Shown one piece after another: positions 59,646 through 64,000 of a stretch of 64,000 nt of DNA. Made by a program: the position numbers and the translations under genes. How positions within the stretch are numbered: position 1 is the first letter of the stretch; the number at the start of each line of letters is the position of its first letter. The notes under the pieces are model-generated. The model saw only the letters and a list, made by a program, of their open reading frames with translations, was not told the DNA's origin and searched no databases. This DNA comes from Spodoptera frugiperda (lineage: Eukaryota > Arthropoda > Insecta > Lepidoptera > Noctuidae): positions 8,574,103 to 8,638,102 of the forward strand of contig NC_064224.1 in NCBI RefSeq assembly GCF_023101765.2, read 5' to 3'.

Positions 59646-60679
59646 CCATAATAACATATTAATTGATTTTTTATTTATTAATACAGATATCTAATCAAGT
59701 ATTTAATGACACTAAGAATTGAACGCAACTCCCAAGCACCTAGTGGATTCTATATTATGTAATTTATAATAAGCGCCCTCTACGCAACATTTTATCTGTC
59801 CCTGAAACTTCTGACAGGAAATGTCAGTAAGTTGTTTTTGTGAGACATGTTGTTATCTTTTAATAATCTGTCATGGACTGTGTGGTCTTTCAGGTATAAA
59901 AAGATTATGTATTTTGTATTATCAACGGTGTATATTATCAGATCTCGAGTATATCAAGAGTTATCGACGCTTAGAAGTAAGCTATCCACTCCGGCCCTAT
60001 CTAAATCGTTTGACAGATTTAAATCACCACCTAAATGTGTTTGTGTTTCAATAGCTATCTATCAATTCGCAGTTATATAGCCCTGAGCTGGAATTATGCC
60101 AAGTATCTTGCCCCTTATACAATTTCGTTTTCTTATAGTTATGATAATATTTTCTCCGGTAATACGTACTTAGCGTACCTAGTAATAGTTAAAGTGTCAT
60201 TTGCATGTGGATCAGGTACAGTATAAAACCTCCAATCTCTAGCTAAACTTGAATATTTATACTAACAGGTCGAGTCTGACATCACAATAACTTATAAAAA
60301 AAAAAACGAAACTAAATAGCTAATAGTCTAAACAATATGATCTACTCATATTTTTGCCCTATAAAGATTCACTTTTTAGTGTCAATAATTGTAGCCCTAC
60401 CCTAAAGATTCCAAGGTTAAACCACTTACTGCAAGCTTCTTTCATTCGATACGCCATTCCGATAACAAATGATAGTTTTATCAGATGAATTGCCTGATAA
60501 GCTAAGGTACCTGGCGCCGAAACCCCTTTATGATTATTATAACCGTAAGTCAACAATGATTTCTGCAATCTTTTAAGCCTTTCCCACTTTGATTAGGATT
60601 ATTAATAAGTGTCATTATGGGATTCTGAACTTGACTTGTTAACTGCCATCAATGCACAAAAATATCTACTATATTTTTT

Positions 60680-60955
60680 TGTGGTCGGTAAATGAGCAGA
60701 CGGATCACTTGATGGTAAGCAATTGCCGTCGTCCATGGACATTTGAAACACCAGAGGCGTTACAAGTGCGTTACCGGCCTTTTGGGGGTTAGGAATTTAA
60801 GGATTGTTGGGGAATCGGGGAGATTGGAAATTGGGCCTCCGGTAACTTCACTCACACAATGCAAGCGTTGTTTCATGTCGGTTTTCTGTGAGGCCGTGGT
60901 ATTACTCCGGTCGAGCCGGCCCATTCGTGCCGAAGCATGGCTCTCCCACACTTAA
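60680..60955 (-). repeat. Interspersed repeat, near full length, reverse
   Basis: GAGCAGACGGATCACTTGAT at the left, GGAATCGGGGAGATTGGAAA in the middle, CGAAGCATGGCTCTCCCACA at the right. Confidence 0.75.
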
Positions 60956-61069
60956 ACTTTTATTACAATGTCATCTCGATATCAATCTGAAATCGATTGT
61001 TGACATTTTTGTATAGTTTCTATCAAAAATTAAGATCGATTCAGAGATTTTGGATTGAGATCATTTTTT

Positions 61070-61200
61070 GCCTGCTCGGCTCCTATTGATCGTAGCGTGA
61101 TATTTTATGGCCTATACATAAAAATAATTATTCAATTCGGACCAGTATTTTCGGAGATTAGCGCGTTCAAACAAAAAACTCTTCAACCACTTCGTATAGA
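61070..61200 (-). repeat. Helitron-like fragment, reverse
   Basis: GCCTGCTCGGCTCCTATTGA, TATGGCCTATACA and GGAGATTAGCGCGTTCAAAC; a shorter piece occurs at 62325-62395. Confidence 0.5.
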
Positions 61201-62704
61201 TTACACTATACGAGCTTCTCCTTTTACAAAACTGCGTAATATCGAATGATTAAACTACCTATTTAGTATTTGTATCAGTAAAACTTATGTTGTAGTGGTT
61301 TCAACATTATTCTCCAATGTGTATCATATGGGCACGTGTTTGATAATTTTGATATTGAATCCATTTAGTAATGTTTACGATAATGGTTACTCGTATTTTA
61401 GTTAGTCAGCAAGGGACTGGAATCATGGGTGACGTGAGCGGGTGAATGAAAGGACATCGGGCGTTTTTTACCCGATTTTTTAAAAGTCGCGAACATAAAC
61501 CAAAATATTTTTAAATGATAGTGTTTGCAATCATATTTAATATTGTGTAGTTATTTTGATTCACAATAATGGGAAAATGGAAATAATTAGTAAAATGAAA
61601 ATGATATTTTAAGTTGACTATTTTTCCTAATTACTAAACGACCGCTCAGTAAGTTAAAATATCACTCCGTGGTATTTTTATAAACCCAATCAGACTAAAT
61701 CCGTCAAGTTGATGTGCATGTTTCGTTCTCACTCTCGCCCATAGTCTTAAAACTGGTATTATGTTGCGCTCGCGCAGGTAGCTAGCTTATCTTACTACAT
61801 CGCAGTCCTTCGTCATCATCATCGCAGTCCTTCGCCAAAAGTTAAGAGAAAAATATGTTGTTTTAATTATTTTTGATTCCCTTTTTCCTCTTCAATTATT
61901 GCCCAAAAACATTTATAAATATTTTTTAAATGTCCAATTTCTCCTTATTGCCACGACCCACAGATATGGGAACTATACCATTGTGAACTAGATTTAATTG
62001 CCTATCCACCGAACCTAATTTTATTTTTGTTCGCCGTAGGTAAGTGTCCCATACAAAAATGCCCGATGTTCTTTAATGTGAAAAAATACTGATGAAAACA
62101 TTGGAATAACTATTTGTGTGTATCATACAAATGAGTTATTTCGTGGGTGAATTATTAAACTTGCAACAAACAGTTGTCCTGTTGCAATAGTCAAACCTAC
62201 GCCGTCTTTGTTTTTCCTAATTAAACTCGTGGGATAAGTAGAAAATATAGCTTAGAATAATAATTCTATAATAATAACTAAAGTTTAAATAAAATAGCCA
62301 ACTCTTATTACTCCAACAAAAAAATAATTATTAAAATCAGCCCAGTATTTCCGGAGATTAAGACGTTCAAACAAACAAACAAACTAGTACCTAATAGTAT
62401 AAGATTTGTAGATTATTTGAAGGTGATAGATACCTTTATATATTTTAGTCTGAATACATTTACAGTGTATAAAGCAGCACTTCAGATATTAGATGCCCAC
62501 TCCTAATTCAATAGTATCGATATGAATTGTTACTCGTTAATTACTAGTGGTTCCGATAATAATTCTTAACTAGGTAGCTTATCTTTCGAAGTAAGGTAAT
62601 ATAATATCGCGCCTATCATTACGCAAAGGAGTGTTAACAGTAAAACGTTATTAGTCACTTTATAATTAACGGCTTATTACAAAATGCTTAACACTGTAAA
62701 GAAC

Positions 62705-62920
62705 TCACAGCAAACCGACGTGAAACAACGCTTGCGTTGTGTGAGTGAGGTTACCGGAGGCCCAATTACTCCCCTTCCTAATCTTCCCAATCCCCGATTC
62801 CCCAACAACCCTTAAATTCCTTTCCAACGCACTTGTGACGCTTCTGGTGTTTCAGATGTCCATGGGCGACGGCGATTGCTTTCCATCAGGTGATACGTCT
62901 GCTCGTTTATCGGCTTATAC
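62705..62920 (+). repeat. Interspersed repeat (GGTGATCCGTCTGC family)
   Basis: CAAACCGACGTGAAACAACG to TCCATCAGGTGATACGTCTG; a decayed LINE tail follows at about 62938-63020. Confidence 0.7.
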
Positions 62921-63535
62921 AATAAAAAAAACTTTGCAACCGGCTTCGGTTCGAAGCAGGAAAAAGTCCAGGGTAGCTTTTAGTCAGTAACAGTCTCACC
63001 TAAGGCAGGAGAAGGATGATTATTCCTCTTAAAAAAAGTTTTTCTCTACCATGTTTAACAGTCGTCATGACAAGTACACGACCAACAAACTATGCCAAAA
63101 GAATTTCTTATTTTTTCTGTGTCTATTATTAGCAAAGTAGATAACTACAATGTGGGTAGTTACATAACTAGTACACCTACCTAACTACCTACCCACATAT
63201 AGAGAATGCTAGAATAAGAATCTTGTTCATAAGAACGATCTTCCATTGTATAACTTGGCTCCAACAAATAGGTTAACAGCATAAGTGGTATAAGTGACAA
63301 TTTCCTTTCGAAATGGGACATTATTTAATAAAGATGCTTTGTATGTTCGTCTAAATACAATAGTCGTTGTTACTGAGATTGAAGAATATAAAAGATAAAT
63401 GGTATAATGGTATCACGCTTATTAATTAAAACTTATAGCTTCACTAGAGGACTGACCGGCAGACAGACGTTATTAATATTATTATATTTGCTTTGACGTT
63501 CAAAAGTGCCTTCCTGGTCTAATTGAAATAAATAA

Positions 63536-63727
63536 TTTTGACTTTGACTTTGACTTTGGCTTTGACTTAGAAGGTTAGTGGCCATGTCCTCCGAAGCTAC
63601 CGAGCGGGTTTACCGGGGCTCCGGCCCGAAAAGCGGGAATAGGAATAGGGTGGTTGTTAGTCAGTAAGAGTCTAACACTGTCCTCTCGCCTCACCCAAGG
63701 CGGGAGAAGTCAATAAAGGATTCCCCC
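63536..63727 (+). repeat. TTTGAC microsatellite and R1-type LINE 3' tail
   Basis: GACTTTGACTTTGACTTTGG (about 63540-63570) is followed by a LINE tail, GAGCGGGTTTACCGGGGCTC to GGCGGGAGAAGTCAATAAAG. Confidence 0.7.
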
Positions 63728-64000
63728 ACGTTCAGGGTTATTAGTGCATTGTCCGTTTGTGACTCAAATATTTGCAGTTGTCTCGGTGTCTGTCCGTCTT
63801 GTTAGCGATGACCATACTCACTACACAGGAAATACTCAAGTGTTCTCAACACAGACTTATTCTTGTAGTGTAGTAAATACTGTATTGTTGGTATAAGCGG
63901 GTTTAGTAAAGAGTAAGACACATTTTTAGAGTATTTTTCACATTCAAATTAATTTGATGTTAGTCGCAATCGATAGAAATTCATATGTAAGACCAGCTGA

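Larger units (their letters stand above)
54032..64000. other. Gene-free right end, possibly a large first intron
   Basis: No exon with conserved protein content is found on either strand. If the promoter at about 53.9 kb is real, this is intron sequence. Recognised repeats are listed separately; the rest is AT-rich and unremarkable. Confidence 0.5.

Overview
The window is nuclear DNA of a moth or butterfly, most likely a noctuid-like lepidopteran. The evidence is intron-rich genes with GT-AG introns, AT-rich spacers, insect-type housekeeping proteins, and repeats typical of Lepidoptera: short Helitron-like elements ending in CTAG, tRNA-headed SINEs, R1-type LINE tails and many palindromic MITEs. 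The species assignment is inference.

Five protein genes can be rebuilt exon by exon with consistent splice phases. From left to right they are: a membrane-anchored short-chain dehydrogenase of the retinol dehydrogenase 11-14 type (2445-3893, +, 339 aa); the box C/D snoRNP core protein NOP56 (5426-11617, -, 461 aa, 8 coding exons, the first holding only the start codon); the augmin subunit HAUS6/Dgt6 (12523-15171, +, 809 aa); the second-largest subunit of RNA polymerase I, POLR1B/RPA2 (16554-36820, -, 1129 aa, 20 exons over 20 kb); and a nine-finger U1/matrin-like zinc-finger protein with no recognised name (38010-47529, +, 691 aa). NOP56 and HAUS6 are divergent with about 0.9 kb between start codons; POLR1B and the zinc-finger gene are divergent with about 1.2 kb between them. 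NOP56 and POLR1B both serve ribosome production (rRNA modification and rRNA transcription), but nothing shows co-regulation. A probable promoter and non-coding first exon lie at about 53.9-54.03 kb, and the last 10 kb may be the first intron of a gene that continues past the window.

The most unusual structure is inside POLR1B. Two coding exons have had their 3' end, together with the 5' splice site and a little intron, amplified into tandem arrays: about 20 units of 92 or 100 bp behind exon 13 (24841-26700) and four units of exactly 112 bp behind exon 9 (about 29890-30340). In the first array each unit carries a 48-nt exon piece bounded by AG and GT in a phase that would add 16 residues without a frameshift.

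The rest is mostly mobile-element debris: piggyBac-like non-autonomous elements with TTAA target sites (one appears to supply the NOP56 poly(A) signal), a hAT-like element with an 8-bp target duplication, long inverted repeats in POLR1B introns, and LINE fragments close upstream of two zinc-finger-gene exons. No tRNA, rRNA or CRISPR locus was found.
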